DNA of 64,000 nt, from positions 62,001 to 126,000 of the forward strand of contig NZ_AQRA01000005.1 in assembly GCF_000626715.1 (NCBI RefSeq), read 5' to 3'. This document shows, piece after piece, positions 9,015 through 18,457 of this stretch. Positions within the stretch are counted from its first letter, which is position 1. The number at the start of each line of letters is the position of its first letter. The DNA comes from Aquimarina atlantica. Its GTDB lineage: Bacteria > Bacteroidota > Bacteroidia > Flavobacteriales > Flavobacteriaceae. The position numbers and the translations under genes are program-made. The notes beneath the pieces were generated by a model. It was not told where the DNA came from. It was given only the letters and a program-made list of their open reading frames with translations, and searched no databases.

Positions 9015-10127
9015 ATGTGTACACTGAAATTGAAACTTTTTCAAGCTCGAATCAATAAAATACTTTGTATCATAGTATTAATGCTTAGTAATGCAATTAA
9101 TGTGTATGGGCAAAGCAATGAAAGTAAAATTTCTCCAAAATCTTATGTCGCACATTATACCAAAGAATCAATAGATATTGATGGATCTGCTTTAGAATCT
9201 TCATGGAGTAAAGCAAAACCTACCGAGTTGTTTATAGATATTGAAGGACGCAAAATCCCAAAATATAAGACTACGGTAAAAATGCTTTGGGATGATGAGT
9301 ATTTCTATTTTTTGGCAGAAATGGAAGAACCACATGTATGGGGAAACCTAAAACAAAGAGATACTATTATCTTTTATGATAATGATTTCGAAATTTTTAT
9401 CGATCCGGATAACGATACTCATAATTATTATGAATTTGAAGTTAATGTATTAAATACACTATGGGATTTGTTTATTACAAAACCATATAGAGAAGGAACT
9501 CCTGTATTAAACGATTGGGATGCGAATGGATTTAAATCTTCAGTTAAAGTAAACGGAACTATAAATAATCCAAACGACACCGATAAAGGATGGATCATAG
9601 AAATAGCTATTCCGTTTAAAGTATTTAAGACCTCATATTATCACAAAAACATTCCGAAAGATAAGTTTTGGAGAGTGAATTTTTCCAGGGTGAATTGGGA
9701 TTTTGAACTTCAGAACAATAAATACTCTAGAAAGAGAGATGATAACGGAAAATTTAAACCAGAATATAATTGGGTTTGGTCTCCTATCGGTGTGATTAAT
9801 ATGCATCAACCCGAAAATTGGGGGTACGTATATTTTTCTTCAAAAGAAGTAGGAGAAAATGATGACTTCAAAATTCCTGAAGACGAAAAAGTAAAGCGAT
9901 TGCTATATCAATTGTATAGAAAACAAAAAGAATATTATAAAAAGAATAATCGTTGGGCTTTAACCTTTAAAGAATTAGGATCCGATGATCTGTTGATTGA
10001 CGGAAATAAAGTTGTTAAAACCATAGAAAATCATCAGACAGGTTGGAATATAGCAGTAGTAAGCCCATATACAAAACACCTGTTTGTTATTAAAGAAGAC
10101 GGTAAAATTATCCAAAAAGAAGATTAA
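9015..10127 (+). CDS. secreted CBM9-like carbohydrate-binding protein
   Basis: 370 residues with a signal peptide ending near NAINVYGQ. Residues 45-285 resemble family 9-like carbohydrate-binding proteins: IDIDGSALESSWSKA, KTTVKMLWDDEYFYFLAEM, then DNDFEIFIDPDND, YYEFEVNVLNTLWDLF and FWRVNFSRVNWDF. The last 80 residues (KVKRLLYQLYRKQKEYY onward) are a charged extension without a family I recognise. It starts 2 bp after the GH130 stop and ends just before the GHL10-like gene, so it belongs to the same operon. It probably binds glycan at the surface or in the periplasm. No catalytic motif is visible. Confidence 0.75.
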   Translation: MCTLKLKLFQARINKILCIIVLMLSNAINVYGQSNESKISPKSYVAHYTKESIDIDGSALESSWSKAKPTELFIDIEGRKIPKYKTTVKMLWDDEYFYFLAEMEEPHVWGNLKQRDTIIFYDNDFEIFIDPDNDTHNYYEFEVNVLNTLWDLFITKPYREGTPVLNDWDANGFKSSVKVNGTINNPNDTDKGWIIEIAIPFKVFKTSYYHKNIPKDKFWRVNFSRVNWDFELQNNKYSRKRDDNGKFKPEYNWVWSPIGVINMHQPENWGYVYFSSKEVGENDDFKIPEDEKVKRLLYQLYRKQKEYYKKNNRWALTFKELGSDDLLIDGNKVVKTIENHQTGWNIAVVSPYTKHLFVIKEDGKIIQKED

Positions 10128-10128
10128 T

Positions 10129-11238
10129 ATGAAGATGCTCAAAATTATACTCCTATGTAGTGTACTTATTAGTGTTAGTTGTAAGACTGAAACTGAAAAA
10201 GGAGAAGAAATCATAAAAGAAGTTGTTTCAGAAGAGAAGGCAACACCATTTAAGTACTGGACCTGGATTACTGCGGACCCTTCAAAATCAAATGATGATT
10301 ATAGAGAAGAGTTTAAAAAATATAAAGAAAATGGCATAGATGCAGTATTAATAAATACGCTGGCTGATCCCGAAGTGTTAAAAAAACTAACACTTTTAGC
10401 CACAAAAGAAGGATTAGAAGTTCATGCCTGGATGTTTACTATGAATCGACCCGGTGATAAAACGGCTTTAGAACATCCAGAATGGTATGCCGTAAGTAGA
10501 GAAGGTAAATCGTGCCATGATACACGACCTTATGTAGATTATTATCAGTGGTTATGTCCTACCAGAAAAGAATCCAGAGCACATATTTTGGGTTTAGTAG
10601 AACAACTGGCAAAGGTTGAAGGAGTAACCAGTGTACATCTCGATTACATTCGATACCCAGATATCTATCTACCGATTGGGTTATTACCAAAATATAATTT
10701 AGTACAGGATGAAGAGCTGCCAGAGTTCGATTTTTGTTATTGCGATGTATGTATAAAAACATTTGAGCAAGAGCATCATAAAAACCCAAAAGAAGCTAAA
10801 AATGTTGCAATAGATATAGAGTGGAAACAATTTAGGTTAAATCAGATAAAAAGAGTGGTAGATGAGGCTTATGAAATTGCTCATAAATATGATAAAAAGT
10901 TAACCGCAGCTGTATTTCCATATCCCGAAATGGCAGATCATATGGTTAGACAACGATGGGATAAATGGAATGTAGATGAAGTATTACCCATGATTTATCA
11001 CAACTTTTATAACGAAGAAGTAGATTGGATTGGGTATGCAACCAAACAAGGAGTGAATGATCTGCAAGGAAAGCAAACTAAGTTGCATACAGGAATATAT
11101 CTTCCTCCGATGAGTGCAGATGATGTATCAAAAGCCATACAATTAGCAAAAGATAATGGAGCGTCGGGGATTTCATTTTTTGACGGAAATGCGATAACAG
11201 AAGAACAACTAGAGGTAATTAAAAAATCAAAAATGTAA
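10129..11238 (+). CDS. putative glycoside hydrolase lipoprotein, GHL10-like barrel
   Basis: 369 residues from ATG 10129; an in-frame TTG at 10084 would put the signal peptide in the interior. The lipobox is VSC at about residue 18. The rest looks like a TIM-barrel of the putative glycosyl-hydrolase group near GHL10/DUF187: GIDAVLINTLADPE, GLEVHAWMFTMNRPG, WLCPTRKESR, VTSVHLDYIRYPD, FDFCYCDVCIKTFEQ, LTAAVFPYPE, EVLPMIYHNFYNEE and GASGISFFDGNAI. The HLDYIRYP strand end is a likely active-site region. No family activity is assigned. The locus lacks an obvious GH18 or GH85 endo-glycosidase and a PNGase, so cleavage of the chitobiose core is an attractive but untested role. Confidence 0.65.
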   Translation: MKMLKIILLCSVLISVSCKTETEKGEEIIKEVVSEEKATPFKYWTWITADPSKSNDDYREEFKKYKENGIDAVLINTLADPEVLKKLTLLATKEGLEVHAWMFTMNRPGDKTALEHPEWYAVSREGKSCHDTRPYVDYYQWLCPTRKESRAHILGLVEQLAKVEGVTSVHLDYIRYPDIYLPIGLLPKYNLVQDEELPEFDFCYCDVCIKTFEQEHHKNPKEAKNVAIDIEWKQFRLNQIKRVVDEAYEIAHKYDKKLTAAVFPYPEMADHMVRQRWDKWNVDEVLPMIYHNFYNEEVDWIGYATKQGVNDLQGKQTKLHTGIYLPPMSADDVSKAIQLAKDNGASGISFFDGNAITEEQLEVIKKSKM

Positions 11239-11245
11239 TCCGATA

Positions 11246-11289
11246 TACGAACTTAACAGGTTTTTAAAATTTGTGAGGTCTTATTCGTA
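11246..11289. repeat. degenerate palindromic intergenic repeat (REP-like)
   Basis: The spacer between the GHL10-like gene and the second GH92 gene holds TTAACAGGTTTTTAAAATTT and GTGAGGTCTT, flanked by the inverted hexamers TACGAA and TTCGTA. It resembles a decayed copy of the AGACCTCACAGG hairpin repeat seen intact at 58428-58460. Confidence 0.5.
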
Positions 11290-11295
11290 CCAAAA

Positions 11296-13548
11296 ATGAA
11301 AAAAATATTCTATTTACATATCATTCTTTTACTATTGTTTTGGTCTTGCGATCAAGAGAAGGTTTCAGTAAATCTACCAGAACAATCATTAACTTCTTAT
11401 GTAAATACATTTATAGGAACAGATGGTCCAGGCAATACATATCCGGGAGCAACACTTCCATTTGGGATGGTACAATTGAGTCCGGATATAGGAATTCCCG
11501 GGTGGGATAGAATTGCAGGATATTACTATAAGGATTCTATCATTAGTGGTTTTTCTCATACGCATCTTACTGGGACTGGAGCCGGAGATTTATATGATAT
11601 TTTGGTAATGCCTACGAATAGTAGGTTTTCAAAAAAAGTAAAAGAAAATAATTATAAACCATTCTCTACATATAGCCATGATAAAGAATTTGCTACACCA
11701 GGATATTATACTGTAGATTTATTGGATTATGGGATTAAAGCAGAACTTACAGCAACTGATAGAGTAGGTATACATAGATACACTTTTCCTAAAGATACCG
11801 CAGCTGCAATACATGTTGATCTGGGATATGCTATAAACTGGGATAAACCTACTGATACTTATATAGAAAAAATAGATGATAATACTATTCAGGGATATCG
11901 CATGTCTACCGGATGGGCAAAAGATCAACGAATCTATTTTGTAATGCAGTTTTCGAAGCCTTTTACGACATATCAAGTGTTTAAAGATGAAGAGCTAACT
12001 ACACTTCCCGTTCAAGGAACAAATACAAAAATTATACTACATTATAGCACAGAAGAAAATGAACAGATTACTATTAAAACCGGGTTGTCTACAGCTAACA
12101 TCAAAGGAGCCCAGAAATCACTAAATACCGAAGCTCCTGACTTTGATTTTGATCACTATATTAGAAAAGCACAAGCCATTTGGGAACGTGAATTACAAAA
12201 GATTCAAATTACAACCACAGATGATGATCAGAAGAGTATTTTTTATACAATGATGTATCAATCTATGTTGGCGCCAACATTATTAAGCGATCCTAACGGA
12301 AATTATAAAGGAGCTAATGATTCTATTGTAAATGCAAAAGGGTTTAATCGCTATGATACATTTTCGTTATGGGATACCTTTAGAGCAGCACACCCTTTAT
12401 ATACAATAATTCAGCAAGAAAGAGTTCCTGATATGATCCAATCTATACTGGCTCATTATAGAGAAACAGGAATACTACCCGTATGGTCTTTGCAAGGAAA
12501 TGAAACCAATATGATGATAGGGTATCATGCGGTTCCGGTTATTGTTGATGCATATTTTAAAGGTTTTCAATTTGATACCGAACTAGCTTACAAGGCGTGT
12601 AAGGAAAGTGCTATGGTAGAGGATAGGCAAATAGATATTTATAAGCGTTTAGGGTATATCCCAATAGGAGAACATCATGAAAACTGGTCTGTTTCTAAAA
12701 CTTTAGAGTATGCTTATGACGATTGGTGTATCGCTATGTTTGCAAAAGACCTGGGAAAAGAAGAGGATTACACATATTTTATGAAACGTTCTGAGAATTG
12801 GAAAAATTTATATAACGATAAAAATAATTGGATTCAACCCAAAGATACACTGGGAGAATTTGTGACTCCCTTTCAGCCAAAAGAATATACACCTTTTTAT
12901 TGTGAAAGTAATGCCTGGCAATATTATTGGTTTGTACCTCAGCATATAGAAGGGTTGATAAAAAATACAGGGGGAAAAGAGCGATTTATCCAAAAACTGG
13001 ATTCTATGTTTTCTTATGACCCTAAACCAGAAGATAAACTACCTATTTTTAGTACAGGAATGATCGGACAATATGCTCATGGTAACGAACCAAGTCATCA
13101 TGTAGCATATCTGTACAATTACGTAAATCAACCTTCAAAAACACAAAAATTAACTCATAAAATTTTAGAAGGGCAATACAAAAACGAACCCAATGGACAT
13201 TGTGGAAACGAAGATTGCGGACAGATGTCATCCTGGTACATATTTAGTTCTCTTGGGCTTTATCCTGTAAACCCGGCACAAGGGGTGTATCATATCACAG
13301 CACCACTATTTAAAGAAACAGAAATACAGCTACCAGAAGGAAAAACGTTTTTAATAGTAGCTAAAAACCTATCTGAAGAGAATACATATATCAAGAGCAT
13401 AAGATTAAATGGAAAATCACTTGATCGTATGTATATAACACATAAAGAAATTGTAAATGGAGGATTTCTCGAATTTGAAATGAGTAATTCTCCAAATGAT
13501 GAAGTATTTAAAAACTCATCCTTACCTGAGGTAAATAAAATATATTGA
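11296..13548 (+). CDS. GH92 exo-alpha-mannosidase lipoprotein (copy 2)
   Basis: 750 residues with a lipoprotein signal (LFWSC). It is the closest relative of copy 1 in the window: GTDGPGNTYPGATLPFGM, SLWDTFRAAHPLY, NETNMMIGYHAVP, GNEDCGQMSSWYIFSSLG (Glu639-Asp640) and GNEPSHH at 596-602, the motif linked to alpha-1,2 activity. One difference is CESNAWQYYW (Glu537) where the other copies have EGN. Expected role is removal of outer mannoses of high-mannose glycans. A degenerate REP-like repeat precedes it and a 94-bp repeat fills the spacer after its stop. Confidence 0.93.
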   Translation: MKKIFYLHIILLLLFWSCDQEKVSVNLPEQSLTSYVNTFIGTDGPGNTYPGATLPFGMVQLSPDIGIPGWDRIAGYYYKDSIISGFSHTHLTGTGAGDLYDILVMPTNSRFSKKVKENNYKPFSTYSHDKEFATPGYYTVDLLDYGIKAELTATDRVGIHRYTFPKDTAAAIHVDLGYAINWDKPTDTYIEKIDDNTIQGYRMSTGWAKDQRIYFVMQFSKPFTTYQVFKDEELTTLPVQGTNTKIILHYSTEENEQITIKTGLSTANIKGAQKSLNTEAPDFDFDHYIRKAQAIWERELQKIQITTTDDDQKSIFYTMMYQSMLAPTLLSDPNGNYKGANDSIVNAKGFNRYDTFSLWDTFRAAHPLYTIIQQERVPDMIQSILAHYRETGILPVWSLQGNETNMMIGYHAVPVIVDAYFKGFQFDTELAYKACKESAMVEDRQIDIYKRLGYIPIGEHHENWSVSKTLEYAYDDWCIAMFAKDLGKEEDYTYFMKRSENWKNLYNDKNNWIQPKDTLGEFVTPFQPKEYTPFYCESNAWQYYWFVPQHIEGLIKNTGGKERFIQKLDSMFSYDPKPEDKLPIFSTGMIGQYAHGNEPSHHVAYLYNYVNQPSKTQKLTHKILEGQYKNEPNGHCGNEDCGQMSSWYIFSSLGLYPVNPAQGVYHITAPLFKETEIQLPEGKTFLIVAKNLSEENTYIKSIRLNGKSLDRMYITHKEIVNGGFLEFEMSNSPNDEVFKNSSLPEVNKIY

Positions 13549-13642
13549 TTATGAAATGAACCATAATTATTAGGTTAATACCAACCGATATGATCAATGG
13601 TGAATTCCATCTGACAATTAAAAGAACAATAAAAAAGAACAG
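13549..13642 (+). repeat. intergenic leader repeat, copy 1
   Basis: The entire 94-bp spacer between a GH92 stop and the glycosylasparaginase ATG is related to the spacer at 46495-46578 before the universal stress gene. About 86% of 84 aligned positions match, with a 9-nt and a 1-nt indel. Shared landmarks are TTATGAAATGA at the left end, ATACCAACC, TCAATGGTGA, and ACAATAAAAA with GAACAG directly before ATG. ACCA and TGGT can form the base of a small hairpin. The ATGAAATGA at the left end is a two-codon mini-ORF kept in both copies. Confidence 0.7.
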
Positions 13643-14659
13643 ATGAAAATTAACACTAAGCATTACTACGTATCACTTTTTTTAATACTAACAGCTTTTG
13701 GTTGTAAAACAAATGAAAAAGAAGGGGAAACAGCTGTTATTAAAGAAGAAAAAGAAATTAAAAAGAGTGTAAAACCCATTGTTATTTCTACCTGGAATCA
13801 TGGTGTTGCAGCCAATGACGAGGCATGGAAAATATTAAGTAAAGGAGGAAATGCATTGGATGCAGTAGAACAAGGAGTACGAGTAACAGAAGCAGACCCC
13901 AAAAACCAAAGTGTTGGGATAGGAGGGTTTCCTGATAGAGAAGGTAATGTTACTTTGGATGCTTGCATTATGGATCATAATAGCAATTGTGGAGCTGTAT
14001 CCTTTTTGCAACATATCAAACACCCTATTTCTGTAGCTCGAAAAGTGATGGAGGAAACACCTCATGTTATGTTAACCGGTCAGGGAGCATTACAATTTGC
14101 TTTAGATCAAGGTTTTGAAAAAGAAAATTTATTAACTCCAGAAACCAAAAAAGCGTATGAAGAGTGGTTACAGAAATCTAATTATAAACCTGTAATAAAT
14201 ATCGAAAACCATGATACGATAAGTATGTTAGCCTTAGATGAAGATGGAAATATATCAGGAGCTTGTACTACCAGTGGTGCAGCCTGGAAAATGCATGGAA
14301 GAGTGGGAGATTCTCCGATAATTGGAGCTGGATTATTTCTGGATAATGAAGTTGGAGCAGCGGCTGCAACAGGTTTAGGAGAAGCTGTTATTCGCACAGC
14401 AGGGAGTGCTATGGTTGTAGAATTAATGCGTCAGGGGAAATCTCCTGCCGAAGCTTGTAAAGAAATTGTAGAGCGAATCTATAATAAGCATAAGAATCAT
14501 AAAGATATGGAATACCTTCAGGTGGGATTCATAGCACTAAATAAAAATGGAGAATATGGAGGGTATAGCCTAAGATCAGGGTTTAATTATGCCGTAAACG
14601 ATATAGAAAAAGGAAATAGATTAGAAGATGCACCATTTAAAATGGCTTGGGAAAATTAG
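13643..14659 (+). CDS. glycosylasparaginase (N4-(beta-GlcNAc)-L-asparaginase), lipoprotein
   Basis: 338 residues, lipobox TAFGC. It belongs to the Ntn-hydrolase glycosylasparaginase family: STWNHGVAANDEAW, GGNALDAVEQGVRVTEADP, SVGIGGFPDREG, then the autocleavage site HDTISMLAL, where Asp191/Thr192 splits the chain and Thr192 becomes the nucleophile. GRVGDSPIIGAGLF and AAAATGLGEAVIRT complete the active site. It hydrolyses GlcNAc-Asn, the last step of N-glycan removal, and usually needs an unsubstituted Asn and no core fucose; the GH29 genes downstream could supply defucosylation. It is strong evidence that the locus targets N-linked glycans. Confidence 0.93.
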   Translation: MKINTKHYYVSLFLILTAFGCKTNEKEGETAVIKEEKEIKKSVKPIVISTWNHGVAANDEAWKILSKGGNALDAVEQGVRVTEADPKNQSVGIGGFPDREGNVTLDACIMDHNSNCGAVSFLQHIKHPISVARKVMEETPHVMLTGQGALQFALDQGFEKENLLTPETKKAYEEWLQKSNYKPVINIENHDTISMLALDEDGNISGACTTSGAAWKMHGRVGDSPIIGAGLFLDNEVGAAAATGLGEAVIRTAGSAMVVELMRQGKSPAEACKEIVERIYNKHKNHKDMEYLQVGFIALNKNGEYGGYSLRSGFNYAVNDIEKGNRLEDAPFKMAWEN

Positions 14660-14691
14660 AAATGAAGATTTTTTTTAGATAATAACCACTT

Positions 14692-17037
14692 ATGATGTTT
14701 AAAAGCAACCATATCATGATGAAACAACTCACAATAATCATCAGTATTCTATTAGTGTTAGGTTGTAAAACCAATGAAAAGAGAATCTATGCAGAAAAGG
14801 ATATTAAAATCATTCCTAAGCCGCAAATGATTAAAATTAATCCAGGAGTATTCGAATTTAATGAAAATACTAAGTTTTTTATTACAAATGATATACCCAA
14901 TGAACCGGTTTATGTTTTAAAAAATAACTTCAAAACAGTAGCTGGATGGGATCTAAAAGTAACAGAAAAACAACCTAAAAAAAATTATGTAGCCTTTACG
15001 GTAGATAAAACCAATCAACCAGAAGCATATGAGCTTAAAGTAGATAACGATCGTATAGAAATTAAGGCAAGTAGCCCATCAGGTTTTTCATACGCAATAG
15101 AAACAATACATCAATTGCTACCTTCCGAGATAGAAAGCAAAACTAAATTAGAAAATAGAACCTGGGAAATACCGAATATAGAAATTAAAGACGGTCCTCG
15201 TTTTAAGTGGAGAGGGCTAATGCTGGACATTTCTCGTCATTTTTTTGATAAGGATTACATTAAACAAGTAATAGATGGTTTAGCCATGCATAAAATGAAT
15301 GTGTTACACTTACATCTAGTTGATGACCAGGGATGGCGAATAGAAATAAAAAAATACCCAAAGCTTACAGAGGTTGGGGGATGGAGAGTAGACCAGGAGA
15401 ACTTGCATTGGAATGCCAGATTACCTGTAAAAGCAGAAGACAAAGGGACTTACGGTGGTTTTTTGACACAAGAAGAATTAAAAGAAATAGTTAAATATGC
15501 ACAGTCTAGAAATGTAGAAATTATTCCCGAAATAGAAATGCCAGCACATGTTTCGAGTGCCATTGCTGCATATCCTCATTTATCTTGTAAAGAAAACCCT
15601 ATAGGAGTACCGTCAGGCGGAGTTTGGCCAATTACAGATATATACTGCGCAGGAAAAGAAAGTACGTTTACTTTTTTAGAAGATGTATTGGTCGAGGTTA
15701 TGGAAATCTTTCCTTCAAAATATATACATATAGGAGGAGATGAAGCGACTAAAACCAATTGGGAGAAATGCCAGCATTGCCAGAAACGAATAGCAGAAGA
15801 AGGATTACAAAATGAAGAAGAATTACAAAGCTATTTTATAAAACGAATGGAGAAATTTATAAATTCTCATGAAAAAAAATTAATAGGCTGGGATGAGATT
15901 TTAGAAGGAGGATTAGCACCAGATGCTACTGTAATGAGTTGGCGAGGTGTAAAAGGAGGATTAGAAGCCACTGCACAAGGGCATGATGTAGTGATGACTC
16001 CTAATTCACACTGTTATTTTGATTATTACCAGGGGCCTCAAAATGAAGAACCTTTAGCAATTGGGGGATATCTGCCATTAAGCAAAGTATATCAGTTTGA
16101 TCCCATTGTAGATTCAATGACAACAGAAGAAGCGAATCATGTGCTTGGTGGGCAAGCTAACTTGTGGTCAGAATATATCCCTACAAAAGAACATTCACAG
16201 TATATGATTTACCCGCGATTAGCCGCCTTATCAGAAGCGGTATGGAGCGCCAAAAACCAGAAAGATTGGGATGATTTTTCAAATAGAATCACCAGTATGT
16301 TTCAGCGGTATGAATATTTAGGAATTAATTATGCAAAGAGTTCGTATCTAATACGACCAGAAATCGAAACAAATTTAGAAAAGAAATCAGTTTCGTTAAC
16401 ACTACAAAACGAATATACGAATGCAGATATACGATATGTGTTAAACGATAGTAGATTAGAGGATACTCCTATTAAATATAAACATCCTATTGTGGTAACT
16501 CAGACCACAATAGTTAAAGCATCAATGTTTAAAGAGAACAAACCGATTGGTAAAGTTTTTAGAGATACCATTGTATTTCATAAAGGAGTAGCTAATAATG
16601 TAGTGTATACTATTCCTTATAGTGATCGATATACGGGAACAGGAAAATCTACATTAGTAAATACACTAAGAGGAACCAAAAATTTTCAGGATGGGCAATG
16701 GCAAGCATGGTTAAAGGATGATATGGAAGTTATTATTGATCTTAAAAAAGGAGATACCATAAACCAGGTAATTGTTGGATCCATGGAAAACCAAGGTCCG
16801 GGAATATATTTTCCGATTGCAATAGAAGTGTTTACAGGAATAGATGGAAAAGATTTCAAAAAAGTAGGAGAAGTAAAACGACCCTATGCTGATAATGCTA
16901 CTATTGAATTAAAAGATTTCAAAGTCAATGTCGAAAAGCATACCGCAAGATTTATTAAAGTGAAAATAGCAAACTTAAAAGAAAACCCAAAAGGAGGAGA
17001 TACTTGGCTATTTATAGATGAAATTTTAATTAACTGA
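14692..17037 (+). CDS. GH20 beta-N-acetylhexosaminidase lipoprotein
   Basis: 781 residues from ATG 14692; ATG 14716 or 14719 gives a shorter n-region before the lipobox (VLGC) and may be the real start. The GH20b domain covers about 40-165. The catalytic barrel has RGLMLDISRHFFDK, HLHLVDDQGWRIEIKKYP, PEIEMPAHVS and the catalytic pair Asp350-Glu351 in HIGGDEATK, then GWDEILEGGLAPDATVMSW and GGQANLWSEYI. Residues about 560-640 resemble the chitobiase C-terminal domain, and the last 130 a discoidin-like sandwich. It removes terminal beta-GlcNAc or GalNAc. It lies in the run of glycan enzymes between the asparaginase and a fucosidase. Confidence 0.93.
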   Translation: MMFKSNHIMMKQLTIIISILLVLGCKTNEKRIYAEKDIKIIPKPQMIKINPGVFEFNENTKFFITNDIPNEPVYVLKNNFKTVAGWDLKVTEKQPKKNYVAFTVDKTNQPEAYELKVDNDRIEIKASSPSGFSYAIETIHQLLPSEIESKTKLENRTWEIPNIEIKDGPRFKWRGLMLDISRHFFDKDYIKQVIDGLAMHKMNVLHLHLVDDQGWRIEIKKYPKLTEVGGWRVDQENLHWNARLPVKAEDKGTYGGFLTQEELKEIVKYAQSRNVEIIPEIEMPAHVSSAIAAYPHLSCKENPIGVPSGGVWPITDIYCAGKESTFTFLEDVLVEVMEIFPSKYIHIGGDEATKTNWEKCQHCQKRIAEEGLQNEEELQSYFIKRMEKFINSHEKKLIGWDEILEGGLAPDATVMSWRGVKGGLEATAQGHDVVMTPNSHCYFDYYQGPQNEEPLAIGGYLPLSKVYQFDPIVDSMTTEEANHVLGGQANLWSEYIPTKEHSQYMIYPRLAALSEAVWSAKNQKDWDDFSNRITSMFQRYEYLGINYAKSSYLIRPEIETNLEKKSVSLTLQNEYTNADIRYVLNDSRLEDTPIKYKHPIVVTQTTIVKASMFKENKPIGKVFRDTIVFHKGVANNVVYTIPYSDRYTGTGKSTLVNTLRGTKNFQDGQWQAWLKDDMEVIIDLKKGDTINQVIVGSMENQGPGIYFPIAIEVFTGIDGKDFKKVGEVKRPYADNATIELKDFKVNVEKHTARFIKVKIANLKENPKGGDTWLFIDEILIN

Positions 17038-17062
17038 TAGTTATTAGTTTAAAATAAATCAG

Positions 17063-18415
17063 ATGAAATACATAAGAACAATTTGCATGTTTGTTTTGTT
17101 GAGTATCGCAAATCTGATGGTTGCACAAAACGAAAAACCAACAGAAGAAGAGCGATTATCCTGGTTTGAAGATGCCAAACTAGGAGTATTCATCCATTGG
17201 GGATATTATGGAGTAAATGGAATAGCAGAATCATGGTCCTTATACCATAAAAAAATCTCCTACGAAGAATATATGAAACAAGGTGAAGGGTTTACTGCAA
17301 AACATTATGATCCGGTAAAATGGGCTAAACTGTTTAAAAAAACAGGAGCAAGATATGCTGTAATGACGACGAAACATCATGATGGAGTTTCTCTGTGGGA
17401 TACCCAATACAGTACTCTAAATGTTAAAGAAAAAACACCTGCAAATAGAGATTTGATAGAACCATATGTCGAAGCATTACGAAAAGAAGGATTAAAAGTA
17501 GGATTATACTATTCTTTATGCGACTGGTCGCATCCGGATTATGATGTTGTATTTCCCAGACCAGATACTAAAAATGACTACCCTCAAAAAGGATTAGAGA
17601 ACTTAACAAGATGGGAGCGTTTTGTTAGATTTTATAAAGGACAATTAAAGGAACTAAGTAATCGATATCAACCTGATTTGTATTGGTTTGATGGAGATTG
17701 GGAAAAATCGAGTGAAGAATGGAGAGCACAATCTCTAAAAGATTCATTACTATCCTGGAACCCTAAAACTATTGTAAATTCTCGCCTAAAAACACATGGA
17801 GATTATAGTACTCCCGAACAAGGGATTCCTGTGGTGAGACCAAAAGGTCCATGGGAATTTTGCATGACCATGAATGATAATTGGGGGTATTTTCCTTCGG
17901 ATACGAACTATAAGCCATTTTCGCAGATTATTAGAACCTTTGTTGAGGTAATAGCTTCAGGAGGAAACTTACTGCTTAATATCGGAATGAAGCCAGACGG
18001 AACAATTCCTAAAGAACAGGAAGAACGATTAGAAATTCTGGGAAATTGGATTAATACTCATAAAAAAGTTGTTTTTGACACTAAAGCAGGATTGCCATAT
18101 GGTCATTTTTATGGCCCCACATTATTAAGTAAGGATACTACAAAATTGTACTTATGCCTGTTTAATGAGCCTAAAAACTATATCTCTTTAAAAGGAATTC
18201 AGAATACAATAAAATCGATTAAAGTAGTCGGAAAAAATCAAGAATTAACTTTTGTTCGAAACGGAGGAGCATCCTGGAACAATATCCCGGGAATTGTAAG
18301 AATAGAAGTTCCTAAAAAAGAAAACTTAGATACCTATGTAACAGTTTTGGAGATAGAATTAGAAGGAGAATTAAAACTGTATAGAGGTCATGGAAATGCT
18401 GTAGAGTTAAATTAA
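17063..18415 (+). CDS. GH29 alpha-L-fucosidase (copy 1)
   Basis: 450 residues with a type I signal peptide (ANLMVAQ). GH29 motifs are LGVFIHWGYYGVNGIAESW, MTTKHHDGVSLWD, GLYYSLCDWSHPDY and DLYWFDGDW with nucleophile Asp210, followed by SGGNLLLNIGMKPDG. The enzyme is a retaining alpha-L-fucosidase exported to the periplasm. In this locus it probably removes antenna or core fucose from N-glycans. It is only about 25 bp from GH20 and 42 bp from the next GH92, so it belongs to one operon. The linkage cleaved cannot be read from the sequence. Confidence 0.92.
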   Translation: MKYIRTICMFVLLSIANLMVAQNEKPTEEERLSWFEDAKLGVFIHWGYYGVNGIAESWSLYHKKISYEEYMKQGEGFTAKHYDPVKWAKLFKKTGARYAVMTTKHHDGVSLWDTQYSTLNVKEKTPANRDLIEPYVEALRKEGLKVGLYYSLCDWSHPDYDVVFPRPDTKNDYPQKGLENLTRWERFVRFYKGQLKELSNRYQPDLYWFDGDWEKSSEEWRAQSLKDSLLSWNPKTIVNSRLKTHGDYSTPEQGIPVVRPKGPWEFCMTMNDNWGYFPSDTNYKPFSQIIRTFVEVIASGGNLLLNIGMKPDGTIPKEQEERLEILGNWINTHKKVVFDTKAGLPYGHFYGPTLLSKDTTKLYLCLFNEPKNYISLKGIQNTIKSIKVVGKNQELTFVRNGGASWNNIPGIVRIEVPKKENLDTYVTVLEIELEGELKLYRGHGNAVELN

Positions 18416-18457
18416 CAATAGATGATATTACAGATTAATACATAAAAAAAATAAAAG

